NCBI GenBank assembly: GCA_900312665.1
Contig: ONZQ02000008.1
Span: 1,553,713-1,617,712 of the forward strand
DNA from: Cephalotrichum gorgonifer
Taxonomy: Eukaryota > Ascomycota > Sordariomycetes > Microascales > Microascaceae
DNA: 64,000 nucleotides
Reading direction: 5' to 3'
This document shows, in pieces, positions 63,292 through 64,000 of the stretch (positions within the stretch are counted from its first letter, which is position 1; every line of letters begins with the position of its first letter). The notes below the pieces were generated by a model, which saw only the letters and a list, made by a program, of their open reading frames with translations, was not told the origin of the DNA and made no database searches. Position numbers and translations under genes: made by a program.

Positions 63292-64000
63292 TCAGTGCTC
63301 GCAGAAGGAAAAGGTGTCCTACGCATAGTCAGCCTAAACGCACGAGGAAAAGAATAGGAAATGTCATAGCTTGCCTCTGCCATCTCCTTGGAAATCCTCT
63401 CATTCACGGCACCCCTCTCATCCATCAACTTCTCCCTCATCTCCACTGCTGTCTCCCATGAGATTGGGAAGTCATCCACCAATCCAATAGTATGGTCTAC
63501 CAGCTCGGCTGGCAGTCGTCTCTCCAGCACGTCATTGGCACGCAATTCTTCGGCCCACCAGTCCCTCCTCTGCGGTGGAACGTTACTTGTAGAAAGTACC
63601 CTCCTTGCCGGGTCGATGAGGAACATGGCGAGGATCTTCCTGTACCCTGGCTTAGTTTTATCCTGTAAGGAGAATGACTGGACCTGGTGTTGGACGAAAT
63701 TCGGAAAGGCGATTAGCCTCCCTTGGCGTGTAAGGACTTGGCCGAGACTCTGCACTGCTGGCCCGTGCTGCTCGATACCTAGGAAGGTCGCTAAGCTCTC
63801 ATATTGATCCTGTTCGGGGAGCATTAGTAGCTCGTGACTGTCAAGAGACTGCCGGAAGGCAAGATGGCTATCGGTGATATTCTCCTGGTCGAAGTAGTAT
63901 ATCGCCGAGGCACAAATTTGCTCGTTCAGGCAACCCTCGACATGCCACGACCCGCCCTCGTATGTTGGTTTCTCGGGCGTGAGGTGGATATTTGCCAGCT
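63292..64000 (-). CDS. DUF4246-type protein, 5' part outside the window
   Basis: The gene enters from the right edge. Exons here are >64000..63375 and 63318..63292. Frame reads LANIHLTPEKPTYEGGSWHV, then CASAIYYFDQENITDS, LIAFPNFVQHQVQSFSL, RKILAMFLIDPARRVLSTSN and VPPQRRDWW. The last exon gives DTFSFCEH and stop. FCEH-stop is the ending I remember for fungal DUF4246 proteins. To reach it, the donor must be GCAAGC (GC-AG intron, 56 nt, branch GGCTGACTA); read through, the frame instead ends in an unlikely Gly/Trp tail. The HxE...H-like residues and PNFVQHQV suggest an oxygenase-like jelly-roll, which is inference. Function unknown. Confidence 0.85.

Noticed and set aside
1..64000. CRISPR arrays, bacterial operons, prophage or plasmid features
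   Set aside because: Introns, gene families and promoters are fungal throughout; no regularly spaced repeats were seen.

Overview
The window is fungal nuclear DNA from a filamentous ascomycete (Pezizomycotina). The signs are many short spliceosomal introns (about 50-110 nt, GT..AG with CTAAC/CTGAC-like branch sites), two HET-domain genes, two Zn(II)2Cys6 regulators, a 2EXR/F-box-like gene, a DUF4246-type gene, plant cell-wall glycosidases and a ferroxidase/iron-permease pair. A Eurotiomycete such as Aspergillus or Penicillium is my best guess, but the sequence alone does not settle the genus. Nothing looks bacterial, viral or plasmid-borne, and I see no intact transposon or CRISPR array.

Layout. 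0-6.9 kb is gene-poor: a possible 2EXR remnant with an in-frame stop, two unrecognised genes and a nearly 2 kb empty stretch. 6.9-20 kb carries a secreted two-module protein, a six-exon membrane protein, a GH35-type glycosidase with a DUF5597-like tail, a hydroxylase-like membrane protein, a secreted barrel-like protein, a decayed HET gene with several frameshifts, and a small membrane protein. 21.2-29.6 kb looks like a sugar-use cluster: an MFS sugar/lactose-permease-type transporter divergent from a Zn(II)2Cys6 regulator, followed by a GH3 beta-glucosidase with a PA14 insert. 30.6-36 kb has a SAM methyltransferase preceded by two sets of diverged tandem repeats, a secreted propeller-like protein with a broken tail, an intron-containing tRNA-Gly(UCC), a G21 tract and an F-box/2EXR-like gene with an Asp/Tyr-rich tail.

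36.9-41.5 kb is the clearest functional unit. A high-affinity iron permease (Ftr1 type) and a membrane-anchored multicopper ferroxidase (Fet3 type) are transcribed divergently from a 0.9 kb promoter containing one match to the SreA-type iron-repressor site. It is followed by a Zn(II)2Cys6 regulator and a monocarboxylate-type MFS transporter. 46-56 kb has a GH62 arabinofuranosidase, short tandem repeats, an intact HET gene, a four-helix membrane protein and a secreted amidase. 57.8-64 kb has a YtcJ-type amidohydrolase, argininosuccinate synthase (its ATP-binding loop is encoded across four very small exons, with a Gcn4/CpcA site upstream), and the 3' part of a DUF4246-type gene that runs off the window and appears to use a GC-AG intron.

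Exon structures were read by eye from frame continuity and splice signals. Each spliced total is a whole number of codons. Function calls come from recognised motifs and family memory; no database search was run.
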